Origin: an uncultured Bacteroidota bacterium
GTDB taxonomy: Bacteria > Bacteroidota > Bacteroidia > UBA7662
Length of the DNA: 30,185 nucleotides
Direction of reading: 5' to 3'
Assembly: GCA_903856555.1 (NCBI GenBank)
Contig: CAIOCC010000042.1
Location: 1 to 30,185 of the forward strand
In this document: piece by piece, positions 17,268 through 26,034 of the stretch
Position numbering within the stretch: the stretch's first letter is position 1
How the letters are laid out: every line of letters starts with the position of its first letter
Notes under the pieces: generated by a model
Told to the model about the DNA's origin: nothing
The model's database searches: none
Seen by the model: the letters and a program-made list of their open reading frames with translations, nothing else
Position numbers and translations under genes: made by a program

Positions 17268-17290
17268 TGGGCGTTAACCCACAACGCCCA
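17268..17290 (+). promoter_or_regulatory. Perfect inverted repeat covering the rny start codon
   Basis: TGGGCGTT (17268-17275) and AACGCCCA (17283-17290) form a perfect 8-bp stem with a seven-base loop. It fills the 27-base gap between zapA and rny, and its last base is the A of the rny ATG. No T-run follows, so it is not an intrinsic terminator. In mRNA it would hide the start region or mark a processing site. Function inferred. Confidence 0.6.
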
Positions 17291-18870
17291 TGAACATCCA
17301 ACTCATCCTCAGTATACTGCTCGCCGGCGCTGCCGGATTGGGCCTTGGCAAATTCGTTTTTGCCGTCAAAGCCGGCCGCGAAAAAGAAGAAGCCGAAAAA
17401 GAAGCCAAACGCATTCTCTTCGAAGCGGAATCCAAAGCCGAAGCCTTCCGAAAGGAAAAAGAACTTCAGGCCAAAGAGCGCTTCATCCAGCTCAAATCCG
17501 AGCACGAAGCCGAAGTCCAGCGCAAAAACCAATCGATCCAATCCAGAGAGCAGGGCCTCACCACCAAAGAGCAGCAACACAAACAAAAAGAACAGACCCT
17601 CAACCAAAAGCTGGAGCAAGCATCCCGCAAAGAGAACGAGCTGGACCAAAAGAAACAGCAATTGGACCGTTTGAGCCAGAACCTGGAACAACAAGAGCAA
17701 GAACTTTCCAAGGCCCATTTGCGCACGGTACAGGCTCTTGAAAAGGTCGCCGGCCTTAGCGCCGAACAGGCCCGCCAGCAACTCATGGAATCCCTTATGG
17801 ACGAGGCCCGAAGCCGTGCCTCCGCCTCCATCAAAGACCTGGTGGACGAAGCCAAGCTGAATGCCCACAAACAGGCCAAAAAAGTGGTGATCGAAACCAT
17901 CCAGCGCAGCGCGACCGAACATTCCATCGAAAACTCGATCTCGGTATTCCAAATCAAAAACGACGAAATCAAAGGTCAAATCATTGGCCGCGAAGGCCGA
18001 AACATCCGAGCGCTTGAAGCGGCAACCGGTGTGGAGTTCTTGGTGGACGATACCCCGGAGGCCATCATCTTGTCCTGCTTTGATCCATTGCGTCGTGAAA
18101 TTGCCCGTCTCGCCCTTCACCGTCTGGTGAGCGATGGCCGAATTCACCCGGCCCGCATTGAGGAGGTGGTAACCAAAACCAAAAAACAAATCGAGGACGA
18201 AATCGTCGAAATCGGAGAAAGAACCTGCATCGATCTGGGAATCCACGGATTGCACGCCGATTTGGTTCGTTTGGTAGGCAAAATGCGGTACCGCTCTTCC
18301 TACGGTCAAAATTTATTGCAACACAGCCGAGAAGTCGCCAATCTCTGTGCCACCATGGCATCGGAATTGGGTCTCAACCCCAAACTGGCCAAGAGGGCCG
18401 GCCTGCTTCACGATATCGGCAAGGTTCCGGACGATCAACCCGAGCTTCCCCATGCCTTGCTAGGGATGCAGTTGGCCGAAAAATGCAAGGAACACCCCGT
18501 GATTTGCAATGCCATTGGTGCCCACCACGATGAAATCGAGATGACCGATCCGATTTCGGCTATTGTCCAGGCTTGCGATGCGATTTCGGGATCCAGACCC
18601 GGCGCCCGCCGCGAAGTGGTGGAGGGCTATATCAAGCGCCTCAAGGAGCTGGAAAACATGGCTCAATCCTTCAAAGGTGTCGAAAAGGCCTTTGCCATCC
18701 AGGCGGGTCGTGAACTTCGGGTCGTTGTGGAGGCCGACAAAATTTCGGACGAACAATCCGAATTGATGTCGGTGGAATTATCGCAGCGGATCCAAAACGA
18801 AATGCAATACCCTGGCCAAATCAAGGTAACCGTCATCCGCGAAAAGCGGGCCGTTGCTTACGCCAAGTGA
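17290..18870 (+). CDS. rny: Ribonuclease Y
   Basis: Membrane-anchored endoribonuclease that starts mRNA decay. It has 526 residues: an N-terminal membrane helix (LILSILLAGAAGLGLGKFVFAV), a long charged coiled coil (about 30-200, rich in Lys, Glu and Gln), a KH RNA-binding domain (IIGREGRNIRALEAATGVE near residue 231), and an HD domain with the catalytic pair His374-Asp375 in LLHDIGK, plus GAHHDE further on. Length and order match the family. It is the last gene of the plus-strand group and its 3' end overlaps the end of purM by 13 bases. The start codon lies in a hairpin. Confidence 0.97.
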   Translation: MNIQLILSILLAGAAGLGLGKFVFAVKAGREKEEAEKEAKRILFEAESKAEAFRKEKELQAKERFIQLKSEHEAEVQRKNQSIQSREQGLTTKEQQHKQKEQTLNQKLEQASRKENELDQKKQQLDRLSQNLEQQEQELSKAHLRTVQALEKVAGLSAEQARQQLMESLMDEARSRASASIKDLVDEAKLNAHKQAKKVVIETIQRSATEHSIENSISVFQIKNDEIKGQIIGREGRNIRALEAATGVEFLVDDTPEAIILSCFDPLRREIARLALHRLVSDGRIHPARIEEVVTKTKKQIEDEIVEIGERTCIDLGIHGLHADLVRLVGKMRYRSSYGQNLLQHSREVANLCATMASELGLNPKLAKRAGLLHDIGKVPDDQPELPHALLGMQLAEKCKEHPVICNAIGAHHDEIEMTDPISAIVQACDAISGSRPGARREVVEGYIKRLKELENMAQSFKGVEKAFAIQAGRELRVVVEADKISDEQSELMSVELSQRIQNEMQYPGQIKVTVIREKRAVAYAK

Positions 18871-20096
18871 GTAGGGTAGGTTAACCAACCCTGGGGGCCT
18901 TTGAGTTGGAGCCCCCCAGGACCATCCACCACCCGTCCAATCACATCGCATTGGATCCCAAAATGTCGACCCCATTGGAGCGCAGTTTCCGCAAGTTCCA
19001 TGGGTAGGTACACCTCCAATCGGTGACCCATATTGAAAACCCGGTACATCTCTTCCCAGGTGGTTCCGCTTTGACGCTGAATCAAATCAAACAAGGGTGG
19101 AACCGGCAGTACGTTGTCCTTGATCACCGTGGCGTTACCTACAAAATGCATCACCTTGGTCTGACCCCCGCCACTGCAGTGGATCATACCGTGAAGACGC
19201 GATACCCCCAGGTCTTGAATCAAGGCTTGAATCAAAGGAGCATAGGTCCGGGTAGGCGACAGAAACCAACGCCCAAAATCCAACCCCTCCCGTTCTTGGG
19301 TCGGCGCCAAACCAAGTTCACGCTCCAAGAGGGTGTTCAAATCGTCGGTGAGGAGAAGCCTACCGCTATAACATAATTCTTTGGGGACCCGTGGGTCCAT
19401 AGTTTCCGGATACAATTCCCGGTAGCGTTGGTCCAGTAGGTCGTGCCGTGCGGAGGTCAATCCATTGGATCCTATTCCAGAATTGGGCACTGCTTCGTAA
19501 GAACAGATCCCGTGCGATGCAAAGCCCACCACGGCATCTCCGACCGCAATACGATGATTCGAGAGAACGCCGGATCTTGGCATGCGGGCAGTCATCGTTG
19601 AATCGACCACCACGGTTTGAATCAAATCGCCCAGATCGGCCGTTTCACCGCCACCTGAATGCACCACCACGCCCCAACGCTCCAATTCCTCCAAGTATTC
19701 GGCGGTCCCTTGAATCAAGGCCGACAGAACGTCCCCCGGAATCCGATGCTTGTTACGGCCCAACGTGGACGAAAGCAAAAAGGGACCCGTTGCCCCGGCG
19801 CAACACAAGTCATCCAAGTTCATCACCACCGAATCACGGGCAATCCCTTTCCATACGTCGGTGTTCCCTGTCTCTTTCCAATACAAATAAGCCAGAGCCG
19901 ACTTGGTCCCGGCACCATCCGCATGAATCAAATTGCAGAAATCGGGGTCGCCGCCCAAAACATCCGGTAAGACCTTGCAGAAAGCCGAAGGAAACAATCC
20001 TTTTTCGAGACCGGCGATGGCCCGATGAACATCGTCCTTGGTGGCCGATGCACCCCGGGCTAAATACCTTGAACTACCTTTCCCTACCTCACTCAT
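18858..20096 (-). CDS. purM: Phosphoribosylformylglycinamidine cyclo-ligase (AIR synthase)
   Basis: Closes the imidazole ring in purine synthesis: FGAM plus ATP gives AIR. The 412-residue protein has the ATP/substrate motif HADGAGTKS at 58-66, a NLDDLCCAGA segment at about 93-102, and GGETAD at 149-154. IHCSGGGQTKV lies in the second half. It is longer than the E. coli enzyme (345 residues) and resembles the Bacteroidota form of about 390 residues. The ATG overlaps the stop of the porE-like gene by four bases (ATGA), which suggests translational coupling. The 3' end overlaps rny by 13 bases in convergent orientation. No other purine gene is nearby. Confidence 0.96.
   Translation of the reverse strand: MSEVGKGSSRYLARGASATKDDVHRAIAGLEKGLFPSAFCKVLPDVLGGDPDFCNLIHADGAGTKSALAYLYWKETGNTDVWKGIARDSVVMNLDDLCCAGATGPFLLSSTLGRNKHRIPGDVLSALIQGTAEYLEELERWGVVVHSGGGETADLGDLIQTVVVDSTMTARMPRSGVLSNHRIAVGDAVVGFASHGICSYEAVPNSGIGSNGLTSARHDLLDQRYRELYPETMDPRVPKELCYSGRLLLTDDLNTLLERELGLAPTQEREGLDFGRWFLSPTRTYAPLIQALIQDLGVSRLHGMIHCSGGGQTKVMHFVGNATVIKDNVLPVPPLFDLIQRQSGTTWEEMYRVFNMGHRLEVYLPMELAETALQWGRHFGIQCDVIGRVVDGPGGLQLKGPQGWLTYPTHLA
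18890..18920. repeat. Strong inverted repeat near the convergent ends of rny and purM
   Basis: CCTGGGGGC (18890-18898) faces GCCCCCCAGG (18911-18920), a 9-bp GC-rich stem with one bulged C and a 12-base loop. It lies inside the last codons of purM and starts 19 bases after the rny stop. There is no T-run on the plus strand. It may slow or end rny transcription or protect its 3' end, but it may also just be codon content (Gly/Pro-rich GPGGLQLKGPQG). Confidence 0.4.
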
Positions 20097-22267
20097 GGCC
20101 TGGCAGCAGGGCGGACCGGGCGTGGTTTTTCGGAGATAGCCGTGTACAGCGTTTCTTCCGTGCTTTCGGTTTCTTCACCGGTAACCCGACGGTACTTGAC
20201 AATAACCCGATCCAAATCAATGGAAGTTATACTAAAAGTCGTTCGGCGATTGACCTGATGTTCCTGTTCCGTGCAACGGATCTTGTCTTTGCAACGGTTC
20301 AGCAAACGGGATTCCCCGTAGCCGATGGCTTTGAGCCGCGTTGAATCAATGCCCTGGGAACGCAGATAATCCACCACCGACTGAGCGCGGCGCTGTGATA
20401 ATTTGCGGTTGTACCCATCGGAACCCCTTGAATCGGTATGGGAATTAATCGCAATCGAAATATTGGGGGATTTGTTAAGAAAGCGAACCAAGGAATCCAA
20501 GGCCACCATGGATACGGGGCGCAAACGAGAACTGTCGTAATCGTAGAGAATATCCGTTAGGATGAATTCCTCGGTGGGAACCAACTTCATGGGCAGGTCC
20601 ATGACCCAATCGATATCATCTCGCGTTTGGTAGGTATCAAAGGAGGTATCCGTTGGATAATAAAGCAAGCGCTGCACTGGACCCGCATGCAGGCCTGCAG
20701 GGATTTTGGAACGCGGAACCGTGGCCTCTAACACATAACGTACATCTTCTCTGATTTTGAAGGAATACGCGCCTTGGGAATCGGTCTCTGTTTCGTAGTA
20801 AGTGCTGTCTTCCAACAAGAGACGAACCACGGCCCCCGGTAGAGGCTTGCGGGTGGTATCATCGATGACTTGGCCCTTGAGGCTGAGTCGGTAAGGAATG
20901 AAATTCCACAAGTAGATATCATCGCTACCACGGCCTTCCAATCGACTCGAGACCAAAAATCCGTTCCGAAGTTTGGGGTTGGCTGTGAATCCAAAATCAT
21001 CGGCCCCTGAATTGATGGGATTCCGCATGTTCTGGGCCTGCTCCCAATCGGAACCACCCCCACTGCTGCGAAAAATATCCAAGCCCCCCATGCCCGGGTG
21101 CCCATCGGACGAAAAAAACAAGACCGTATCCGATGCATGAATAAAGGGGAACATCTCGTCTCGCTCGGTATTGATGGTGGAACCCAAATTCACGGGCTCT
21201 TCCCAAGTATCGTCCTGGGTCCGGTTCATGAACCAAATATCCCGTCCGCCGTAACCCCCTTCGGCATTGTTGGCAACAAAATACAATTTGTCTTCGTTCA
21301 CCGAAATAGATGGGTGACCCACATCGATCGTATCTGCAAAAATGCTGATGGGTTCCGGTTCGGACCAGCCGGTGATTTCTCGGGTGGTTTTGAAAATGCG
21401 ACAAACGCCCTTCTTGACATTGCATCGCGTAAAGTACATGGTGTTCCCATCGGTGGTCAGACTGGGCGTACCCTCGTTCCCGATGGTGTTGATTAGTCCA
21501 GGTACCGGACGCAGTTTGGTCCACTTACCCTGACCGTCTACATAACTTTCGAACAAATCGCTAAAGTCTTCGCCCAAACGGCCGTACAATTTGGTCCCCA
21601 TGGCATCGGGCCGGGTCGAACTGAGCAGAATCGCATTGGTCTTCATCGGGGCGATCCCAAACTCCGAGTTCTTGGTATTAAATCGCTTGATGTTCTCTAC
21701 GGTGTACCGTGCTGGTTTTTCGAGCCAAGTCTGAGCCAGTCGACAAGACTCAATCAGCCATTTGATGTAAGGCTCCTCGGGGCGCAATCGCAAATAGGCC
21801 TCGTACTGATCAATGGCCTCTGGATAACGCTCCAAGGCTCTCAAGATGGTACCGTACTGTATATGAATGGCCTCGTTGGCATAACCCATTTTGAGGGCCT
21901 TCGAATACCATGGATCGGCATTCTTGATTTCGTTGGCCATCCGGTAACATTCGGCAATCAGGAACGGGACTTCTTTGTCCTTTTTGTCAAAGCGTAGGGC
22001 ATTCTTGTAATGCTCGATCGCAAAAAAGTAGTTTTCGGCTTTGTAGGCTCGGTCCCCTTCCAAGCGTGCTTCGTTGACTACTTTTTTGGCGGACCCCAAG
22101 GTATCGGCCTCGTCGGCAAGTTTCTGAATAAAACCCGGGGTTTTCTTGGTTTTGTCGGTGGCTTTGGCGGTTGCCTTGGGGGTATCCTGGGCCTGGGCGG
22201 GCAGCCAGGTACCCATGAACATCAAGCTGAAAGCCGCGCACAGCGCTAGGGTTCCGAATCGTTTCAT
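20093..22267 (-). CDS. PorE-like OmpA-family protein (TPR, PD40 propeller, CRD, OmpA domain)
   Basis: Predicted periplasmic protein that binds peptidoglycan, 724 residues from the ATG at 22265-22267. This start places a signal peptide first (TLALCAAFSLMFMGTWLPAQA); no lipobox is seen. Domains in order: TPR-like helices at about 60-195 (AENYFFAIEHYKNALRFDK); a PD40/WD40-like propeller at about 200-465 (GNEGTPSLTTDGNTMYFT, DVGHPSISVNEDKLYFV, FFSSDGHPGMGGLDIF); a carboxypeptidase-regulatory-like domain at about 475-560; and an OmpA domain at about 575-695 (INSHTDSRGSDGYN, LSQRRAQSVVDYL). This is the architecture of PorE, which anchors the T9SS to peptidoglycan in Porphyromonas, but Bacteroidota encode several such paralogues. 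It lies between ompH (46 bases upstream) and purM (4-base overlap). Confidence 0.85.
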   Translation of the reverse strand: MKRFGTLALCAAFSLMFMGTWLPAQAQDTPKATAKATDKTKKTPGFIQKLADEADTLGSAKKVVNEARLEGDRAYKAENYFFAIEHYKNALRFDKKDKEVPFLIAECYRMANEIKNADPWYSKALKMGYANEAIHIQYGTILRALERYPEAIDQYEAYLRLRPEEPYIKWLIESCRLAQTWLEKPARYTVENIKRFNTKNSEFGIAPMKTNAILLSSTRPDAMGTKLYGRLGEDFSDLFESYVDGQGKWTKLRPVPGLINTIGNEGTPSLTTDGNTMYFTRCNVKKGVCRIFKTTREITGWSEPEPISIFADTIDVGHPSISVNEDKLYFVANNAEGGYGGRDIWFMNRTQDDTWEEPVNLGSTINTERDEMFPFIHASDTVLFFSSDGHPGMGGLDIFRSSGGGSDWEQAQNMRNPINSGADDFGFTANPKLRNGFLVSSRLEGRGSDDIYLWNFIPYRLSLKGQVIDDTTRKPLPGAVVRLLLEDSTYYETETDSQGAYSFKIREDVRYVLEATVPRSKIPAGLHAGPVQRLLYYPTDTSFDTYQTRDDIDWVMDLPMKLVPTEEFILTDILYDYDSSRLRPVSMVALDSLVRFLNKSPNISIAINSHTDSRGSDGYNRKLSQRRAQSVVDYLRSQGIDSTRLKAIGYGESRLLNRCKDKIRCTEQEHQVNRRTTFSITSIDLDRVIVKYRRVTGEETESTEETLYTAISEKPRPVRPAARP

Positions 22268-22313
22268 GTCTAGGGATACAGGGGTCAACAAGAGAGGGCA
22301 AATCAGCCCCGAA

Positions 22314-22850
22314 TCAAGGCAATTTCAATTTCTTTTTGGCGGTTTCCAGCAAGTTATCGGAATCCTTGGTATAGAGAAAGTTACCACTGCTGGTATCAAA
22401 AATATAATCGTAATTTCCTTCTTTGGCGATGGATTTGATGGCCTCTTCAGCCTTTTGGATCACCGGCCCCAGCAAATCTTCTTTGCGCTTGGCGATATCC
22501 TGTTGAGCGCGTTGCTGAAAATTATCGATATTGGACTGGAGGTCCTGGATTTCTTTGGTCTTGTATTCGCGCAATGATTCACTCCACTCCTTGCTCTTGG
22601 ATTGAAAATCGGCGTATTTCACTTTGAGCTCGCTGAGCATGGCCTGGACCTGGGTTTCCATTCCTTCGGCAAATCGCTTGAGGCTGTCCTCTGCTTTTTT
22701 GGTTTCTGGCATCAAGGATACCAACTCACCGGAATTGATATGACCCAAACGAGGGCCCTGAGCCAAAGCCGGTTGAACAAAACCTGAAGCCAAGGCCATA
22801 ACAAGGCCGAGGAAAAGGAGGCGAGATGGGGAGCAAAACAGGGTCTTCAT
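22314..22850 (-). CDS. OmpH/Skp-family periplasmic chaperone (second copy)
   Basis: Periplasmic chaperone of the Skp type that carries unfolded outer-membrane proteins to the BAM complex. It has 178 residues with a signal peptide (LLFLGLVMALASGFVQPALAQ), the typical opening RLGHINSGELVSLMPE, a long charged helical arm (about 50-135), and a closing beta element (YDYIFDTSSGNFLYTKDSDN). It is the second of two adjacent OmpH genes after bamA, an order also known from Porphyromonas. It starts 30 bases after the other copy. Confidence 0.93.
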   Translation of the reverse strand: MKTLFCSPSRLLFLGLVMALASGFVQPALAQGPRLGHINSGELVSLMPETKKAEDSLKRFAEGMETQVQAMLSELKVKYADFQSKSKEWSESLREYKTKEIQDLQSNIDNFQQRAQQDIAKRKEDLLGPVIQKAEEAIKSIAKEGNYDYIFDTSSGNFLYTKDSDNLLETAKKKLKLP

Positions 22851-22880
22851 GGGGCTCTTAAGGATTTGGTTGGATGGGGG

Positions 22881-23513
22881 TTAAGGCATTCGCTGGGAGC
22901 CGACGGCCGGAACAGGAGGCTGGGTGGCTTTGGGCGGGGTTTTGGAGTTATTCGTGGGTTTAGGTTGGGCCTTGGCCGTCGGACTCTTTCGGACAACGCC
23001 CATCGCTGCCAGAATTTCATTGCTTTTGTCCAACTTGGGGCTGACAAATAGCAGCTGGTTTCCGGCGGCTCTGTCAAATATAAGGTCGTAGCTTTTATCA
23101 CGGGCATATTTCTGGACCGCTGCATAGATTTTGTCCTGCAAGGGACGAATCAAGTCCTGCTGCCTTTTGACGAGGGCTCCCTCTTCACCAAACTGCTCTT
23201 TTTGCCAGGCCAGCAGCCTTTCCTCCCGGGCTTTGATCTCTTCCATTCGCTCCTGCTGCATGGTTTCCGTTAGCAAGGGACTTTCGGCCCGCAGGGTACG
23301 GTAAAGTCGATCTATTTCCTGCTTCATTTCATCGGCTTCGGCATTCCAACGCTCCACCTGCACCTTGAGCTCGCTTTGAGCAGCCGCGTACTCACTCATC
23401 TGACCCAGCATGTATTCCGTGTCCACATAGATGTACCGCTGAGCATGGGCCGTTGGCCCTCCCGCCCACTGGATCATAAGGGCCACCCAAATCCCTGCTA
23501 AGACCTTTTTCAT
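22881..23513 (-). CDS. OmpH/Skp-family periplasmic chaperone (first copy, with Lys/Pro-rich tail)
   Basis: Skp-like chaperone for outer-membrane proteins, 210 residues. The ATG at 23511-23513 (MKKVLAGIWVALMIQWAGGPTAHAQ) gives a clean signal peptide and lies four bases after the bamA stop. Upstream in-frame codons are inside bamA. The core follows: RYIYVDTEYMLGQMSEY, a long helical arm with KAREERLLAWQKEQF, then KSYDLIFDRAAGNQLLFVSPKLD. Unlike its neighbour, it carries a C-terminal extension of roughly 40 residues rich in Pro, Lys, Thr and Gln (PKPTNNSKTPPKATQPPV), probably disordered. Confidence 0.92.
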   Translation of the reverse strand: MKKVLAGIWVALMIQWAGGPTAHAQRYIYVDTEYMLGQMSEYAAAQSELKVQVERWNAEADEMKQEIDRLYRTLRAESPLLTETMQQERMEEIKAREERLLAWQKEQFGEEGALVKRQQDLIRPLQDKIYAAVQKYARDKSYDLIFDRAAGNQLLFVSPKLDKSNEILAAMGVVRKSPTAKAQPKPTNNSKTPPKATQPPVPAVGSQRMP

Positions 23514-23517
23514 CCTC

Positions 23518-26034
23518 TTAGAACGACTGACCGATGGAAATATGCACATTGCCCTTGTGGACTTCACCGGCCCCAGGGACCGGGTCCATTCCATAACCCC
23601 AATCCACACCTAACAGACCAAACATGGGCAGAAAGACCCGCACCCCAACGCCGGCCGAACGGTAATTGAGGAATGGATCAAATTGCCTGACTTTGCGAAA
23701 CGAATTCCCCGCCTCCAGAAAGGTCGTGGCGTAGATGGTTGCGCTGGGGTTGAGCGACAAAGGATAACGCAATTCCATGGTGTATTTCTGAAAAGCCGTC
23801 GCACCCAGCAATTGATTGCTCTGAGGATCGCGGGGGGTCAACGAATTGTTTTGGTAGCCTCTCAAACCGATCAATTCCCGGTCATCCAAAGCAAAGCCCA
23901 TAATCCCATCGCCACCCACATAAAATCGACCAAAGGGCACCTCTCCAGTTTCCTGGGTGTAATTGCCCAGCCATCCGTATTGAATCCGACTCATCAGCAC
24001 CAGATTACCCACCAGCTTGGTGTACTGCTGAAAGTCAAAACGCCATTTGTGGTATTCCACCCACTTGTAGCGCTCCTGGGCGGTGGCATCGGGACGGAGC
24101 TTGCGTCCCAGCAACGAATAGGGCGGAGCAATCTGTGCAACCAAGGAGAGATTGGCCCCGCTGCGAGGAAAGATGGGCTGGTCAACGCTGTTACGCGATA
24201 GGGTTTCTTTGAAGAAAAAATTATTGGAAACACCGTCTGGCAAAAAGGCTGTGTTCTGGTTGTTAACCAACACAAATTGCTGAAAATTGACACTATGAAC
24301 GACCGTAAAAAAGTCGTCTGGTTTCTTGAGCCGCTGCCCAAAACTGACGCTGGTTCCTTTGATGGTGATGGACTGACGCAAAGGGTTGCTCCTGGGCAAG
24401 CCGTTGGGTACCTGAATCGAAACATAACCACTGACCGTAAAGGAATTGGGCTTTTTGCCGCCTAACCAAGGCTCGGTGAACGATAAATTGTAGGAGGAAA
24501 AAAAGCGTCCGTTGGACTGGGCCCGGACACTAACCCGTTGCCCATCCCCACCGGGTACCGGTGTCCACGCTTTGGGGTTGAACATTTTGCGCGTCGAAAA
24601 ATTATTCAAGACCAAGCCCAGGGAACCCACCACCTGACCGGCACCCCAACCGCCGGATAGCTCCACCTGATCGTTCGAACGCTCCGTGACTTTGTATTCA
24701 ATATCAACGGTACCGTCCTGAGGATTGGGCGTAGGAACCACCCCCAATTGTTCGGGGTCAAAGTAGCCCAGCTGGCTTAATTCACGGGTGGTTCGCATCA
24801 CATCGCTGCGCGAAAATTTTTGACCGGGCCGGGTGCGTAATTCACGGATGATTACGTGATCGGAGGTTTTGTCGTTGCCTTTGACGGTCACACGTCGCAC
24901 AGTGGCCTGGGCTCCTTCCACCACCCGCACCATCAAGTCGATGCTATCGCCTTCAACCCGGCTTTCGTGCGAACTAACCTGGAAGAAAAGGTAACCATCG
25001 TCCATATACAAGGACGAAATATCCCGACCCGACGGGTCCATTTGAAGTTTGGATTCGATTAATTCTTTGTTATACAAATCCCCCGGCTTCATGCCCAGTA
25101 GTCCCAACAAGAGGCTGTCGCTGTGCACCGAATTTCCCTCGATCTCCAATCGCCGAACGAAATAGGGTTTGCCTTCAAACAAGTCCACCAAAACACCCAT
25201 CTGCCCATCGCCTATCGAAAAAACCGAGTCCCGCAGAATGCGCGCATCGCGGTACCCCATGCGTTGGTAACGACGGATTAGTTTGGTCTTTTGTTCTTCG
25301 AATTTTTCGGGATCCCATTTGCCGTTGCGCAAAGGGTTCCAACGAACCCGGGGACGGGCTGTTTTGAGAATGCGCATCACATTTTTGGCATCCAACGCTG
25401 CGTTTCCCGTCAATTGGAGGGAGGCGACACGCACTTTGGCCCCCGGCTCAACACTCACATTCAAGGTGGAGGCGTTGATTTGATTGGTGTCCGGTACGGT
25501 GTTTAACACAACTTTGACCTCCAGGTAACCCTTGTCGGTGTAGTATTTGCGAACGACCCTGCTAATATTCCCTTTGACCTCATCGGTCAGAATTTTGCCC
25601 TTGAAGGTTTTGAGCGATTCGGTCATTTCCTCGGCCTTGGCCTTGGATACTTTGCGGTTAAATACAACTTTGGAGAGCCGAGGCTTTTCTTCGAGCACCA
25701 GGCAGAGATAAATCTGTTCCTCGACCACCGAATCCACCCGAATTTGGACGTTCCCAAAAAGGCCCTGCTTCCATAGATTGCGCACGGCTTTGGCTCCTTC
25801 TTCCCCAAGCAGGGTGAATCGCTGACCTTCCCGCAGTCCGGCAATCATCATCAGCAGGTCCTGATCCGTATGCCTCAGGCCCTCCACACGGACTTTGGCG
25901 ATCCGATAGCTGCGTACCACTTCGCCGGCGGAAGCGGCGGAGCCGGGAACCTGGGCCTGGCTTATCCAAGGCAAGCAGGCAAAGCAACCCAAAAGGCCGG
26001 CCCAAAGACCTGCCATAAACAATGTTCGCATCAT
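23518..26034 (-). CDS. bamA: Outer membrane protein assembly factor BamA
   Basis: Central Omp85 protein that inserts beta-barrel proteins into the outer membrane. It has 838 residues: a signal peptide (GLLGCFACLPWISQAQ), POTRA domains from about 40 to 425 (YRIAKVRVEGLRHTDQDLL begins the first; VRRVTVKGNDKTSDHVIIREL is in a late one), and a 16-strand-type barrel with a C-terminal Phe that fits the beta-signal. GRFYVGGDGIMGFALDDREL corresponds to the conserved region around lid loop 6. The start overlaps the uppS stop (TGATG). The order uppS-bamA-ompH-ompH is conserved in Bacteroidota. Confidence 0.97.
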   Translation of the reverse strand: MMRTLFMAGLWAGLLGCFACLPWISQAQVPGSAASAGEVVRSYRIAKVRVEGLRHTDQDLLMMIAGLREGQRFTLLGEEGAKAVRNLWKQGLFGNVQIRVDSVVEEQIYLCLVLEEKPRLSKVVFNRKVSKAKAEEMTESLKTFKGKILTDEVKGNISRVVRKYYTDKGYLEVKVVLNTVPDTNQINASTLNVSVEPGAKVRVASLQLTGNAALDAKNVMRILKTARPRVRWNPLRNGKWDPEKFEEQKTKLIRRYQRMGYRDARILRDSVFSIGDGQMGVLVDLFEGKPYFVRRLEIEGNSVHSDSLLLGLLGMKPGDLYNKELIESKLQMDPSGRDISSLYMDDGYLFFQVSSHESRVEGDSIDLMVRVVEGAQATVRRVTVKGNDKTSDHVIIRELRTRPGQKFSRSDVMRTTRELSQLGYFDPEQLGVVPTPNPQDGTVDIEYKVTERSNDQVELSGGWGAGQVVGSLGLVLNNFSTRKMFNPKAWTPVPGGDGQRVSVRAQSNGRFFSSYNLSFTEPWLGGKKPNSFTVSGYVSIQVPNGLPRSNPLRQSITIKGTSVSFGQRLKKPDDFFTVVHSVNFQQFVLVNNQNTAFLPDGVSNNFFFKETLSRNSVDQPIFPRSGANLSLVAQIAPPYSLLGRKLRPDATAQERYKWVEYHKWRFDFQQYTKLVGNLVLMSRIQYGWLGNYTQETGEVPFGRFYVGGDGIMGFALDDRELIGLRGYQNNSLTPRDPQSNQLLGATAFQKYTMELRYPLSLNPSATIYATTFLEAGNSFRKVRQFDPFLNYRSAGVGVRVFLPMFGLLGVDWGYGMDPVPGAGEVHKGNVHISIGQSF

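Noticed and set aside
17263..17289. 6S RNA, which in some bacteria lies just after zapA
   Set aside because: The gap is only 27 bases and holds just the rny hairpin.
17008..18309. 433-codon open frame on the minus strand opposite rny
   Set aside because: It is the antisense shadow of the Lys/Glu/Gln-rich coiled coil; its Leu/Phe-rich product has no sensible domain and rny is certain.
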